DNA of 64,000 nt from UBA1161 sp002311745 (GCA_050018415.1 JBEKAB010000001.1:62001-126000); one strand, 5' to 3'; positions 9,082-20,513 are shown, numbered from the stretch's first letter. Translations and numbers: made by a program. Notes: a model not told the origin generated them from the sequence alone.

Positions 9082-10524
9082 TCATCCCACCATTTCCTCT
9101 TCCAGCACCCAGGTGTCCTTGCTACCGCCGCCCTGGCTGCTGTTGACCACCAGACTGCCGGATCGCAGCGCCACGCGCGTCAGCCCGCCCGGCATCACGA
9201 TCACCTTCTGGCCGTAGAGAATGTAGGGGCGCAAATCGACGCGCCGGCCTTCAAAATGATCCTCCACCAGGCTGGGATGCTGGCTGAGCTGCACCACCGG
9301 TTGCGCGATAAAATTGCGCGGATCGTCCTTGATCTTGGCGGCAAATTCCTCCCGCTCCTGCTGAGCGGCCTGATGGCCCATGAGCATTCCGTAGCCGCCC
9401 GATTCGTTGGTGCTCTTGACCACCAGTTCGTGCAGGTGTTCCAAGACGTATTGGCGGTCGGCCTCGCGGGCGCAGATGTACGTCGGAATGTTGGGCAGGA
9501 TGGCGTCCTGGCCCAGATAAAACTTGATCATATCGGGAACAAACGGGTAGATCGCCTTGTCATCCGCCACGCCGGTGCCCACGGCATTGGCCAGCGCCAG
9601 ATTCCCGCAGCGATACGCGTTCATAAGCCCCGGCACGCCCAGGGCGCTGTCGGGCCGGAAACACAGGGGATCTAGAAAATCGTCGTCCACGCGACGGTAC
9701 AGCACGTCGACGCGCCGCAGACCCGCCGTCGTCCGCATGTACAAGAATCCCTTGTCCACCAGCAGGTCGCGCCCCTCGACCAGCTCGATGCCCATCTGCC
9801 GCGCCAAAAAGCTGTGCTCGAAATACGCCGAGTTGTAGACCCCGGGCGTGAGGATCGCGACGCTCGGTTCATCCGCATGATGCGGCGAGACGTGCTTGAG
9901 GCACTGCAGCAGATTGTACGGATAATCCTCAATCGCCCGTACGCGGTATTCGCTGAACAGCGAGGGAAAAACACGCTTCATGACCACGCGGTTTTCCAAG
10001 ACGTAGCTGACCCCGCTGGGCGTGCGGGCATTGTCTTCCAGAACGTAATACCTGCCCTCCTTGTCGCGGATCAGGTCGGTTCCGCAGATGTGGATGTAAA
10101 TGTCGCGCTGCACGTTCACGCCGAACATTTCCCGGCGAAACATCTTGGCGCCGTAGATCAGCTCGGGCGGGATGACGCGCTCTTTGAGGATGTGCTGCCC
10201 GTGGTAAATGTCCTGGCAAAACAGGTTCAGGGCGGTGATGCGCTGGATCAGTCCGTGCTCGATTGCGTCCCACTCATCCGCCGGCACAATGCGCGGAACC
10301 AAGTCGAACGGGAAGATTTTCTCGACGCCGCGGGCGTCGTTGTAGACGGTGAAAGTGATCCCCTGATTGCGGAACAGCACGTCGCTCATGCGGCGGCGGC
10401 GCTCAAAGGCTGGATAGCCCGCCGCCTTAAGCCGATTGACCAGCGGGGCATAGTGCGGCCGCGGCTGGCCCGACGGGGAAAAAACCTCGTCGAATAAGCC
10501 GTTGGCCTCGTAGTTTTTGAACAT
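9082..10524 (-). CDS. Circularly permuted ATP-grasp type 2 protein (DUF404/DUF407)
   Basis: 480 residues. Hallmarks: YYVLEDNARTPSGVSYVLENR in the first half, TPGVYNSAYFEHSFLA, and near the end VVKSTNESGGYGMLMG with RVDLRPYILYG. ATP-grasp enzymes form amide bonds through an acyl-phosphate, so a peptide or amide ligase is the likely activity; the substrate is unknown. ATG 10524 (MFKNYEANGLFDE) was chosen over an upstream in-frame start at 10569 because it begins the family N-terminus. First gene of a five-gene operon, sharing a 155-base divergent region with icd. Confidence 0.9.
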   Translation of the reverse strand: MFKNYEANGLFDEVFSPSGQPRPHYAPLVNRLKAAGYPAFERRRRMSDVLFRNQGITFTVYNDARGVEKIFPFDLVPRIVPADEWDAIEHGLIQRITALNLFCQDIYHGQHILKERVIPPELIYGAKMFRREMFGVNVQRDIYIHICGTDLIRDKEGRYYVLEDNARTPSGVSYVLENRVVMKRVFPSLFSEYRVRAIEDYPYNLLQCLKHVSPHHADEPSVAILTPGVYNSAYFEHSFLARQMGIELVEGRDLLVDKGFLYMRTTAGLRRVDVLYRRVDDDFLDPLCFRPDSALGVPGLMNAYRCGNLALANAVGTGVADDKAIYPFVPDMIKFYLGQDAILPNIPTYICAREADRQYVLEHLHELVVKSTNESGGYGMLMGHQAAQQEREEFAAKIKDDPRNFIAQPVVQLSQHPSLVEDHFEGRRVDLRPYILYGQKVIVMPGGLTRVALRSGSLVVNSSQGGGSKDTWVLEEEMVG

Positions 10525-10679
10525 CGCCGATGGATCCGATCTTCCCGTCCATCCGCCGCCGCTGGGCAATTCTAGTCCTGGCGCCCCCGCGGTCGCAAGG
10601 GGCGCTTTGTGGGTCGGTAAACCGGGCGATTCCAGGCGGCTTTGACGTTTGCCTGGCCTTGCCCTACCTTCTTCGGCCC

Positions 10680-12014
<1,335 letters not shown>

Positions 12015-12227
12015 GCCTGAATGAGGCGGCGTTTGGCGGACAATTGCTGGCAAGATGGGCGATTTGACCTTGAGCTCCCAATATCTGCGGGGTCAAGCTA
12101 AACTTGACATATTGTTCGGAACTTCCTAGGTTTATAGTGGCTTAGAGCGGCCTTTTCAGGGTAGGCTTGGACGCAGCCGAGGGTTTAGGGGTTTGTTTGC
12201 GTCCATCGCTGGAGCCACGGGTTGAAC

Positions 12228-13529
12228 ATGTCTCAGTCACGCAACTCTGTCGGCGCTCCCGGGTCCGCTGCGGCTGCGTCATCATCGCCCAACCTTGACA
12301 CCGAAGTCGGCAAGGTTGTGATAGACATGGGGTTAGCGACAAAGACGGAAATCGAATTCTGTCGCGAGGCACAGAAGCAAGCCTCCGATCCCAACGCACG
12401 CAGCCTGGCCGACCTGCTGGTCGAGAATAGCTTCATCACGGTTAATCAGGCCAAGCGGATTCGCCAGACCCTTTCTGAGAGAAAATCGAGCCGCATCCCT
12501 GGATACGAAATCCTCAGCGAACTGGGCAAGGGTGCTATGGCTCGGGTGTACAAGGCCCGCCAGCTTTCGCTGGACCGGATCGTGGCCGTCAAGATCCTGC
12601 CCAAGAAGATGAATGAAAACCGCGATTTCGTGGAGCGGTTCTACAGGGAAGGCAAAGCGGCGGCCCGGCTCAGCCACAACAACATCGTCCAGGCCATCGA
12701 CGTGGGCGAATCCCCCGAGGGATTCCACTACTTCGTCATGGAGTACGTGGAAGGCAAGACCTTGTACGATCTGATGGTCCCCCCACCGGCCGGCGAAGGC
12801 AAGAAATTCACCGAGGCCGAGGCCCTGGACATCTCCATTCAGATCGCCGACGCCCTGGCGCACGCCCACCAGCGGGGATTGATCCACCGCGACGTCAAGC
12901 CCAAGAACATCATCCTCACCCCGCAAGGCGTGGCCAAGCTAACCGACCTGGGTTTGGCAAGGCAGATGGACGACAAGCTGGCGGCGGAAATGGAGGCGGG
13001 CAAGGCGTACGGCACGCCGTACTATATCAGCCCCGAGCAAATTCGCGGCGATTTGGACATCGACTTCCGCGCCGACATTTATTCGCTGGGCGCAACGATG
13101 TACCACCTGGTCACCGGCCGTCCGCCATTTGAGGGTGAGACGCCCAGCGCGGTGATGCACCAGCACCTGCGCCAGCCGCTGATTCCCGCCGATCATTTGA
13201 ATACCTCCCTGTCCGCAGGGTTCGGGGAGATCATCGACGTGGCGATGGCCAAGAAGCGCGAGGAGCGCTACGCGTCCACGGAAGAGCTGTTGGAGGACCT
13301 GCGCGCTGTTCGGAACAATCAGCCGCCCAAGCACGGCCGTCGCGCCGTCGATCTGGATATCCTGGCCCGCCTCGAGGAAACGGGCAAAACCGTTGACATC
13401 GTGCCCAAACCCGTGCCGCAGCCGCAAACGTGGCAATTCAGTTCGACGTTTGTGCTGTGGCTGGCCGGAGCCATGGGCGTTTCTCTGCTTGTCAACGTGA
13501 TCCTATTGCTTATCCTGACGCATCGCTAA
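12228..13529 (+). CDS. Membrane-anchored Ser/Thr protein kinase with MshEN-like N-terminal domain
   Basis: 433 residues. Residues ~20-85 (VGKVVIDMGLATKTEIEFC ... ADLLVENSFITVNQAKRI) resemble the MshEN/T2SE-N fold that binds cyclic nucleotides or partner proteins. The Hanks-type kinase domain follows (~90-350): LGKGAMARVYKA glycine loop, VAVKIL lysine, HRDVKPKNI catalytic loop, DLG in place of DFG, SPEQ in place of APE. A Pro-rich linker leads to one C-terminal TM (~405-428). A TTG at 12222 two codons upstream has better spacing to GGAG (12211-12214), so the exact start is open. Cytoplasmic kinase tethered by its C-terminus; substrates unknown. Confidence 0.92.
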   Translation: MSQSRNSVGAPGSAAAASSSPNLDTEVGKVVIDMGLATKTEIEFCREAQKQASDPNARSLADLLVENSFITVNQAKRIRQTLSERKSSRIPGYEILSELGKGAMARVYKARQLSLDRIVAVKILPKKMNENRDFVERFYREGKAAARLSHNNIVQAIDVGESPEGFHYFVMEYVEGKTLYDLMVPPPAGEGKKFTEAEALDISIQIADALAHAHQRGLIHRDVKPKNIILTPQGVAKLTDLGLARQMDDKLAAEMEAGKAYGTPYYISPEQIRGDLDIDFRADIYSLGATMYHLVTGRPPFEGETPSAVMHQHLRQPLIPADHLNTSLSAGFGEIIDVAMAKKREERYASTEELLEDLRAVRNNQPPKHGRRAVDLDILARLEETGKTVDIVPKPVPQPQTWQFSSTFVLWLAGAMGVSLLVNVILLLILTHR

Positions 13530-13591
13530 ACGTGGGTGCGCAGCAGCGGTAATCGCGCGACTACCGGCCCTGCGCCGCCGGTTGCCGATTT

Positions 13592-14470
13592 ATGCAAACC
13601 CTCGGATTCATCGGATTGGGCATCATGGGCGGGCACATGGCCTGCCGGCTCCTGGAAGCGCGCCTTCCCCTGGTGGTACATACGCGGACGCGCTCCAAGG
13701 CGTCGCGACTCCTGGCCCGTGGGGCGCGCTACGCCGCTACGCCCCGGGAAGTAGCCGCCCAGTGCGACATGGTCTTCATCTGCGTCACGGACACACCGGA
13801 CGTGGTTTCGGTCATCACCGGCGAAGATGGCATTCTGGCCGCCGCGCGCTCGGGGCTCGTCGTCGTCGATCATTCCACGATCTCGCCCAGTGCCACCCGC
13901 GAACTGGCCGATGAGCTGGCCGTCCGCGGCGCCATCCTGCTGGATGCACCAGTCAGTGGCGGTGAAAGCGGCGCCAAGAACGGCACGTTGTCGATCATGG
14001 TCGGCGGCGACAAAAGTGCCTTCGAGCGCGTCGAGCCTCTGCTAAGGAAAATGGGTGCGACCATCACCCACTGCGGCCCCAGCGGGTACGGGCAACTGAC
14101 CAAGCTCGTGAATCAAATCCTGGTCAGCGTGACCAATCTCGCCGTCTGCGAAGCACTTGCGTTTGCCAAGAAGAACAATCTGGACTTGGAGAGAACGATC
14201 GCGGCCCTCTCGGCCGGCGCGGCTGGATCGTGGCAGCTTTCCAACCTGGGCCCGAAGATGATCGAAGGTGATTTTCGCCCGGGCTTTATGGTCAATCTGC
14301 AGCAGAAGGATCTTCGTCTGATCCTCCAGGCAGCCGAAGAATCGAACACGTCCCTGCCCACCACGAGCCTGGCGCATCAGCTCTTCACTGCCGCCCAGGC
14401 CGCCGGCCACGGCAAGGACGGCACCCAGGCGCTGTTTACCGTCATCGAAAAACTGGCGTCATTGCATTAA
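13592..14470 (+). CDS. NAD(P)-dependent 3-hydroxyisobutyrate dehydrogenase / tartronate-semialdehyde reductase family
   Basis: 292 residues. N-terminal Rossmann motif GFIGLGIMGGHMACRL, substrate-binding loop DAPVSGGESGAKNGTL (residues ~118-132) and catalytic Lys171 in GQLTKLVNQ define the beta-hydroxyacid dehydrogenase family. Length is typical. The substrate (hydroxyisobutyrate, tartronate semialdehyde or succinic semialdehyde) cannot be decided from sequence alone. It begins 62 bases after the kinase gene on the same strand. Confidence 0.9.
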   Translation: MQTLGFIGLGIMGGHMACRLLEARLPLVVHTRTRSKASRLLARGARYAATPREVAAQCDMVFICVTDTPDVVSVITGEDGILAAARSGLVVVDHSTISPSATRELADELAVRGAILLDAPVSGGESGAKNGTLSIMVGGDKSAFERVEPLLRKMGATITHCGPSGYGQLTKLVNQILVSVTNLAVCEALAFAKKNNLDLERTIAALSAGAAGSWQLSNLGPKMIEGDFRPGFMVNLQQKDLRLILQAAEESNTSLPTTSLAHQLFTAAQAAGHGKDGTQALFTVIEKLASLH

Positions 14471-14486
14471 GCGGCCGCAGCCGTGT

Positions 14487-16481
14487 TCATTCTTCCCACA
14501 CCGCCACGTCCGCGGGGGCCAGGCGGACCGAACCGATCAAAAAGCGCGCTTTAGCAGGAGCGGGTGTTCGCATCGGGCGATGCTGATAGTTCAAGGCAAT
14601 GTGGTACGGACCGCGACGCAATAGTTGCACGCGCGGCGGAAGTGGTTTGGTGCGCAGACGATTCGGGCCGATGAATTTGGACAGAGATTCAACGAACGCA
14701 TCGAGCAGACCCTGGTGGCTGTAGACGCCGAAATAATGGACCGAGCCTTTGCCGAGCACGCGGCGCGTGATGGCGGCGGCGCCGGCGTAGGGTTGGTCGG
14801 CGTACGTGGCCAGAACCTGCGCCCCCTTCTGCGGCGTCAACTGATCGGCCCAGACGTTCCACGCGTAGTGCCGGCGATTCATTTTAATTCGGCCCTCGAC
14901 GCCTTCGGGCAAACCGTCATAGGAATCGATCGTCGCGCCAATCAGCGGCAGGATCGGCCCGCCCAGAGGCGATTCCCAAAGCTGCCCCGTGCGATCCATC
15001 AGACCCGAGCGGCAGGTCAATACCAGATTCCCGCCGCCGCGGGCATACGAGTCCATCTGCGCCATCAGCGCATCGTCCACCATCTGAACGCCGGGAGCGA
15101 CGACCAGCGGCAGATCATCGGGCCAAGCCATGCCCGGCCGCAGTACCAGGACGCGCACACCCAGGCGGCACAGCGCGGCATACCACATCTGCAGCCATCG
15201 CGGCTGATTCCATCGCTTGGCCTGCGGCATCGTTTCGTAATACCAAAGCTGGTCAAAATCGAAGACCAGGCCGACCGTTCGCCGCGGATCGTGCGACTCC
15301 CGCGAAAGATGCGGCACGCGGCTCAAATCCAGACGCCGTATTTCCTGAATCACCTGCGCGAACTGCCTTCCCCCGGGCGAGGGCGTCACACCATCCGGCA
15401 GGACCAGCCCGCCGTGAAACAGCTCGATCCCAAAACGCGGCTGACGGAAGCGATACGTCGTGACGAATTCCGCGCCGTGGGCAAAGGCCGTCCACAGCCA
15501 CAAGCGCACCGCACCCGGATAAACCTGGGCCGGCACGCCGCTCCAGTTCAATTGGCCGGGCTGAAGCTCCAGCAACCCCCAGCGGTGGTGATAGCTGGCC
15601 ATCTGATCGTGCATCAATCCGATGGCCGCGGGATCGGCGATTCGGTACGTCTGGTCCTTGACCTGTTTTTCCATCCCCGTCACGGGATAGCTATCCCACG
15701 CCAACAGCGTCAGATCCTCGGCCATGTCGCCGGGATCGCAGTCCAGGTGCATGGGCATGAAATTGGTCGTGATGAACCGCCGGCCGATTTTGGGCTTGAG
15801 AATGTCCACCTGCAATTTGTTGAATTGCGCAAACGCCCACGACCAGAACCGTGAGGCATCGAGGCACTGGTGCGGGTTGGCGTAGCGCGGATCACGGTCG
15901 GGCGGAAACAGAATCTGATCGAAATCGGTGTAGTACGTGTTCCAGAATGGGTTGCCCCAGGCGCGGTTGAGGGCGGCGATGTCGCCGTATTTGTGGCGCA
16001 GCCACTGGCGGAAAGCGGCGTGCGTGGTTTCGGACTGATCAAAAAACAGGCTGTACTCATTGTCGATTTGCCAGCCGATGATGGCGGGATGATCGCCGAA
16101 CCGATCCGCCATGGCGCTGACAATGCCAGCGGCGGCGTCGCGAAAAACCGGAGACAGTGGGTTGTAATGCCGCCGGCCGCCGAAACGCGCCCGCGACCCG
16201 TCGCGGCGCACGGGCAAGGTTTCGGGGTGCCGCTGGCTCAGCCAGATCGGCGGCGCCGCCGTGGGCGTGCAAAGGATCACGCCGAGGTTTCGCTGCCGGG
16301 CCATGTCGATGCACTGCCCGAGCCAATCGAACTGAAACTCGCCCGCCCTGGGCTCCAGATCGAACCAGGCAAACTCGGCCATGTGGACGATCTGCAAACC
16401 CATCGCGGCGATGTGATCGAAATCGCGTTGCCACTGGCTGCGCGGCCACTGCTCCGGGTAGTAATACGTGCCGATTTGCAT
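14487..16481 (-). CDS. GH42 family beta-galactosidase
   Basis: 664 residues, a normal GH42 length. Opens with the family motif MQIGTYYYPEQWPR. General acid/base Glu142 lies in GWQIDNEYS and the nucleophile is Glu305 in GLLELQPGQLNW. The C-terminal part has the GH42 trimerisation (glutamine-amidotransferase-like) and beta domains. No signal peptide, so an intracellular beta-galactosidase or related glycosidase. ATG 16481 chosen because upstream in-frame sequence (to 16676) lies inside the neighbouring gene and lacks family similarity. It follows the GT41-like gene by 13 bases. Confidence 0.92.
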   Translation of the reverse strand: MQIGTYYYPEQWPRSQWQRDFDHIAAMGLQIVHMAEFAWFDLEPRAGEFQFDWLGQCIDMARQRNLGVILCTPTAAPPIWLSQRHPETLPVRRDGSRARFGGRRHYNPLSPVFRDAAAGIVSAMADRFGDHPAIIGWQIDNEYSLFFDQSETTHAAFRQWLRHKYGDIAALNRAWGNPFWNTYYTDFDQILFPPDRDPRYANPHQCLDASRFWSWAFAQFNKLQVDILKPKIGRRFITTNFMPMHLDCDPGDMAEDLTLLAWDSYPVTGMEKQVKDQTYRIADPAAIGLMHDQMASYHHRWGLLELQPGQLNWSGVPAQVYPGAVRLWLWTAFAHGAEFVTTYRFRQPRFGIELFHGGLVLPDGVTPSPGGRQFAQVIQEIRRLDLSRVPHLSRESHDPRRTVGLVFDFDQLWYYETMPQAKRWNQPRWLQMWYAALCRLGVRVLVLRPGMAWPDDLPLVVAPGVQMVDDALMAQMDSYARGGGNLVLTCRSGLMDRTGQLWESPLGGPILPLIGATIDSYDGLPEGVEGRIKMNRRHYAWNVWADQLTPQKGAQVLATYADQPYAGAAAITRRVLGKGSVHYFGVYSHQGLLDAFVESLSKFIGPNRLRTKPLPPRVQLLRRGPYHIALNYQHRPMRTPAPAKARFLIGSVRLAPADVAVWEE

Positions 16482-16494
16482 GGCTTGGACGTTC

Positions 16495-18885
16495 CTACGG
16501 CGGCTGGCGCTGCCGGCCGCACCATTGACGCCACATGTCGCGATAGGCCGCCTCGACATTCCGCGCAAAACCCGCCGCGTCCATGAGCGGTGAGCGGGCC
16601 ATCCGATCGCGCATACCGGCGCGAAGCTCCGCCAGACGCGGCAGATCCCCGGCCAGTTCCACCGCGATCTGTTCATATTGCCGCGGCGTCTGGGCGATCA
16701 GGCGCGACAGATCCAGATTGTTCAGCACGCTGGCGCCCAAGCGGCGGCAAGGCGTGTTTCCCGCCAGGCAGACCACCGGCACGCCCATCCACAGAGCATG
16801 GCACGTGGTGGTGTGCCCGTTGACGGGGTACGTGTCCAACACCACATCCACCTGCTGGTGCACGGCCAGGTATTGCGCCAATGGTTGGCGTTCGTGCAGC
16901 GACAGTCGCTCGGGTTGGATGCCATGACGCTCGAAGGTGTCGATGATGCGCTGCCGCAGCGATTCATCCCGCAATCCTCGCGCCACCATAATCAGGCGTG
17001 ACGCCGGCACCTTGCCCAGGATGCGCCCCCAGCTATCCAACAAGGCGTTGGTGACCTTGGCGATGTTGCCGAAGCTGCCGAAGGTCACGTGACCGGCGGC
17101 CAGGGCGGGCAGGGGCGTCAGCGGCGGCGCATCGTCCGGAGGACAATAGCATGCGAAGGTCTGCGGCAGCCGGATCAGCTTCTCCGTGTGAAATTGCTCG
17201 GTCAAGCCCGGCGGATCGGCGTTGGCATCGGTGAAGCGGTAATCCATCGTCGTCAACCCCGTGGTATCCGGATACCCCAAATACGTCACCTGCACCGGCG
17301 CCGGCTTGCGGGCAAAGACCAGCAATCGGTTGCCCGCCGAATGCCCCGCCAAATCCACCAGAATGTCGATCTGGTCGTCCCGGACCATTTGCGCCACCTG
17401 CGCATCACCCAGCCCGGCGGTGCGGCGCCAATGATGCACCGACTGCTGAAACCGAGCGGTGAACTCGTCGGGAAGTATGTTCTCGGCATAGCAAAAAACC
17501 TCCACCTGATTCGGATCATGCGCGCCCAGCAGGCTCCGCAGGAAAAACGCCACGGAATGCTCGCGGAAATCGGGCGAGACGTAGCCGATCTTCAGCCGTC
17601 GATCCGGCGATGGATCGTTGCGGTGAGGTGCAATCTCGCCCTTGACGCGCTGTGCATGCTCGCGATTAAACGTCAGATGTTCCTGGTAGATGGCCTCCGA
17701 ATCGAAATCGGGATGAAAATGCGAAACGTAAAGCAGGTTGCTGTGCGCGCTCAGATAATTGGGTTGCATGTTGAGCGCGCGGCGCAAGAAATGGAACGAG
17801 CCGCGGAAATCGCCTTTGAGTTGCAAGGCCCTGCCCAGGTTGTTCAAGAACCCGGGAGCGTCGGGCTGCAGTTCCAGGGCATTGTGGAAAGCCCGGATGG
17901 CCTCCTCCAGATGGCCGCTCGCCAGCAGCGCGTTGCCCATATTGTTGTACGCGTCCGGGAAGTCGCGCTGCAGCTCCAGCGCCCGGCGATAAGCGGCGAT
18001 GGCTTCGTCCAACCGATTGGTCATCTGCAGCGCGTTGCCCAGACTCTGGTGGGTATCGGCATGATCGGGCCGCAGCGCCAGCGCGTCGCCGTACGCCGCG
18101 ATGGCTTCGTCCAACCGGCCCAGCGCCTGCAGGGCGTTGCCCAACTGCAACGCCATGTCCGCTGAATCTGGGTGATCGCGCCAGGACTGCTGGAGAAGCT
18201 CGACCGCCTCCTCGAACTGGCCTTTGACTTGCAAGGCTCGTCCCAGGCTGCTGCGCGCCTCGGCAAAGGCGGGCCGTAAGGCCAGCGCTTTTCGCAGCGC
18301 CGCTATCGATTCATCCACCTCTCCTTTCTCTAACAGGACGTTGCCGAGATTGTTGTAGACCTCCGGCACATCCGAGCGGAGACGCAGCGCCTGGCGATAA
18401 GCCTCTATCGCGCCGTCCAGATCCCCCAGGGAGCGCAGGCCCACTCCCAAGTTGTTCAACGCCTCCATGTACTGCGGCTTGAACACCGCTGACTGACGAA
18501 TCGCCTCGACCCCGTCCCACAGTTGCCCCACCTCCCGCAAGGACATCCCCAAATAATGAAGCGCCTCGGCAAAATCGGGTTTCAGGATCACGGCTTGGCG
18601 GAAGGCGGCGATGGCCTGGTCGTGCTCGCCCATGTCGGCCAGCACAAACCCCAGATGAAAATGGCAGTCGGGCGCCTGCGGATTGATCTCCAGGGCGCGG
18701 CGCAGCAACTCCAGCGACTCCTGTTTCTTCCCCGATTCGAACTGGACCATGCCCAGAAGCTGCAGCGCATCGGCGTCGTTGGGATCCGAAGCGAGGATCT
18801 GTCGATACAGGGCTTCGGCTTCATCCAACTGCCCTGCGTGGTGCAGCTTAACGGCCTGCTCCAACAATTCATCTAATGTGTCCAT
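16495..18885 (-). CDS. TPR-repeat O-linked N-acetylglucosamine transferase-like protein (GT41/SPINDLY)
   Basis: 796 residues. About eleven tandem tetratricopeptide repeats fill residues ~1-385 (recurring A-YRQAL-L-P--A--H-NLG-L pattern). A GT41 catalytic region follows, with RRLKIGYVSPDFREHSV, DLAGHSAGNR, APVQVTYLGYPDTTGL, TFGSFGNIAKV and a DTYPVNGHTTTCHALWMGVP donor-site segment. Known members transfer GlcNAc, fucose or other sugars to protein Ser/Thr in the cytoplasm; donor and targets here are unknown. ATG 18885 (MDTLDELLEQAV) chosen over the longer frame to 18981. Co-directional with the GH42 gene. Confidence 0.92.
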   Translation of the reverse strand: MDTLDELLEQAVKLHHAGQLDEAEALYRQILASDPNDADALQLLGMVQFESGKKQESLELLRRALEINPQAPDCHFHLGFVLADMGEHDQAIAAFRQAVILKPDFAEALHYLGMSLREVGQLWDGVEAIRQSAVFKPQYMEALNNLGVGLRSLGDLDGAIEAYRQALRLRSDVPEVYNNLGNVLLEKGEVDESIAALRKALALRPAFAEARSSLGRALQVKGQFEEAVELLQQSWRDHPDSADMALQLGNALQALGRLDEAIAAYGDALALRPDHADTHQSLGNALQMTNRLDEAIAAYRRALELQRDFPDAYNNMGNALLASGHLEEAIRAFHNALELQPDAPGFLNNLGRALQLKGDFRGSFHFLRRALNMQPNYLSAHSNLLYVSHFHPDFDSEAIYQEHLTFNREHAQRVKGEIAPHRNDPSPDRRLKIGYVSPDFREHSVAFFLRSLLGAHDPNQVEVFCYAENILPDEFTARFQQSVHHWRRTAGLGDAQVAQMVRDDQIDILVDLAGHSAGNRLLVFARKPAPVQVTYLGYPDTTGLTTMDYRFTDANADPPGLTEQFHTEKLIRLPQTFACYCPPDDAPPLTPLPALAAGHVTFGSFGNIAKVTNALLDSWGRILGKVPASRLIMVARGLRDESLRQRIIDTFERHGIQPERLSLHERQPLAQYLAVHQQVDVVLDTYPVNGHTTTCHALWMGVPVVCLAGNTPCRRLGASVLNNLDLSRLIAQTPRQYEQIAVELAGDLPRLAELRAGMRDRMARSPLMDAAGFARNVEAAYRDMWRQWCGRQRQPP

Positions 18886-19010
18886 GATTTTCTCGATCCA
18901 CAAAGGCTGCCAGTATACCGGTATCGCGTAAGTGCGAAACCTCAACGCCACGCGTGGCGGCGCCCGGTGGAATTCTGTCACGCCGACGCGGCTGATGGTA
19001 GACTTTTGCC

Positions 19011-20513
19011 GTGCTGGCCAGGGTTCATTCCTTCGTGCTGATGGGAATCGACGCGCTGTTGTGTGAAGTCGAGGCGGACGTGAGCAATCGCGGCCTGGCC
19101 AAGACCACCGTCGTCGGATTGCCGCAGGCGGCGGTCAAGGAATCGATCGAGCGCGTGCGCCGCGCCATCATCAACTGCGGCTATCCGTTCCCCGGCCATG
19201 CCCTGCTGATCAACCTGGCGCCGGCGGACGTGAAAAAGGAAGGGCCGGCGCTGGATCTGCCCATGGCGGTGGGCATCTTGCGCGGAACGGATTCCATCGC
19301 CGAGGATCGGCACAAACAGTTTCTCGTCGCCGGGGAACTGGCGCTGGATGGGCGGCTGCGAAAAATCAAGGGCGCGCTGTCGATGGCCATGCTGGCCAAG
19401 GAAAAGGGGTTTACAGGCGTGATCCTGCCGGAGGAAAACGCCCACGAGGCGGCGGTCGTCGAGGGCTTGGAGGTTTATCCCGTCTCATCGCTTTCGCAGG
19501 CGGTGTCCTTCCTCAACCAGCAATTGCCGCTGGCGCCGTTTGAGCTGGACGGCCAGCGGTACGCGGCGTCCGCGCTATCGCCGGAGTTGGATTTTGCGGA
19601 TGTGCGGGGTCAGGAATCGGTCAAGCGGGCCGTGACCGTGGCTGCAGGGGGAGGGCACAACCTGCTCATGATCGGTCCGCCGGGCACGGGCAAGACGATG
19701 CTGGCGCGGCGCATCGCGGCCGTCCTGCCGCCCCTGAGCCGCGCCGAATCGCTGGAAACGACGCGGATCTATTCAGCCCTGGGCCTGCTGCCGGACGGCG
19801 TTGCCCTGATGGACCAGCGCCCCGTACGCACGCCCCACCACTCGGCCACGGCGCAGGCGCTGATCGGCGGCGGAACCATCCCCCGGCCGGGAGAGGTCTC
19901 TTTGGCCCATCATGGCATCCTGTTCCTCGACGAATTGCCCGAATTCAGCCGCTACGTGCTGGAGACGCTGCGTCAGCCGCTGGAAAGCGGCGAAGTGACC
20001 ATCGCGCGCGTGCATGGATCGATCCGCTTTCCCGCGCAGTTCATGCTGGTGGCGGCCATGAACCCCACCGCCAGCGGATTTGCCAGCCAAAATCCGCGCG
20101 CCCGAGACCGGTACCTCGAAAAACTCAGCGGACCGCTTCTGGACCGCATCGACATTCACGTGGAAGTCCCGGCCGTGCCGTACCCCGAACTAACCGGCAA
20201 GACGTCCGGCACCGACACGCGCACCATCCGCCAGCGTGTCCACGCCGCCCGGCAAATTCAGCAGAAACGCTTCGGCAACGCCACGACCAACGCCACCATG
20301 AATTCCAAGCAGCTCAAGGCGCACTGCGAGCTAAGCGAGGGCTGTCTTCGGCTGATGAAACAGGCGATGACCGAACTGGGTCTATCCGCCCGCGCTTACG
20401 ACAAGGTTCGTCGCGTCGCGCGAACGATTGCCGACCTGGAATCGGCCAAGGACATACAGGAGCACCACTTGGCCGAGGCGGTTCAATACCGCCTGCTGGA
20501 TCGCAGGTTTTAG
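19011..20513 (+). CDS. comM: YifB/ComM-family Mg-chelatase-like AAA ATPase
   Basis: 500 residues. N-terminal ChlI/Lon-like domain, then an AAA+ domain with Walker A GPPGTGKTMLARR (~residue 222) and Walker B ILFLDELPEF (~305), and a C-terminal Mg_chelatase_C region. Start is GTG at 19011. ComM is a hexameric helicase that drives branch migration during natural transformation; the symbol rests on family membership. Its stop overlaps the convergent glycosyltransferase stop by 4 bases. Confidence 0.92.
   Translation: MLARVHSFVLMGIDALLCEVEADVSNRGLAKTTVVGLPQAAVKESIERVRRAIINCGYPFPGHALLINLAPADVKKEGPALDLPMAVGILRGTDSIAEDRHKQFLVAGELALDGRLRKIKGALSMAMLAKEKGFTGVILPEENAHEAAVVEGLEVYPVSSLSQAVSFLNQQLPLAPFELDGQRYAASALSPELDFADVRGQESVKRAVTVAAGGGHNLLMIGPPGTGKTMLARRIAAVLPPLSRAESLETTRIYSALGLLPDGVALMDQRPVRTPHHSATAQALIGGGTIPRPGEVSLAHHGILFLDELPEFSRYVLETLRQPLESGEVTIARVHGSIRFPAQFMLVAAMNPTASGFASQNPRARDRYLEKLSGPLLDRIDIHVEVPAVPYPELTGKTSGTDTRTIRQRVHAARQIQQKRFGNATTNATMNSKQLKAHCELSEGCLRLMKQAMTELGLSARAYDKVRRVARTIADLESAKDIQEHHLAEAVQYRLLDRRF

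Noticed and set aside
12104..12138. TTGACA (12104-12109) with TATAGT (12133-12138) upstream of the Ser/Thr kinase
   Set aside because: The spacer is 23 bases, too long; the hexamer at the correct distance (TAGGTT) is a poor -10. A promoter is likely here but this pair is not convincing.
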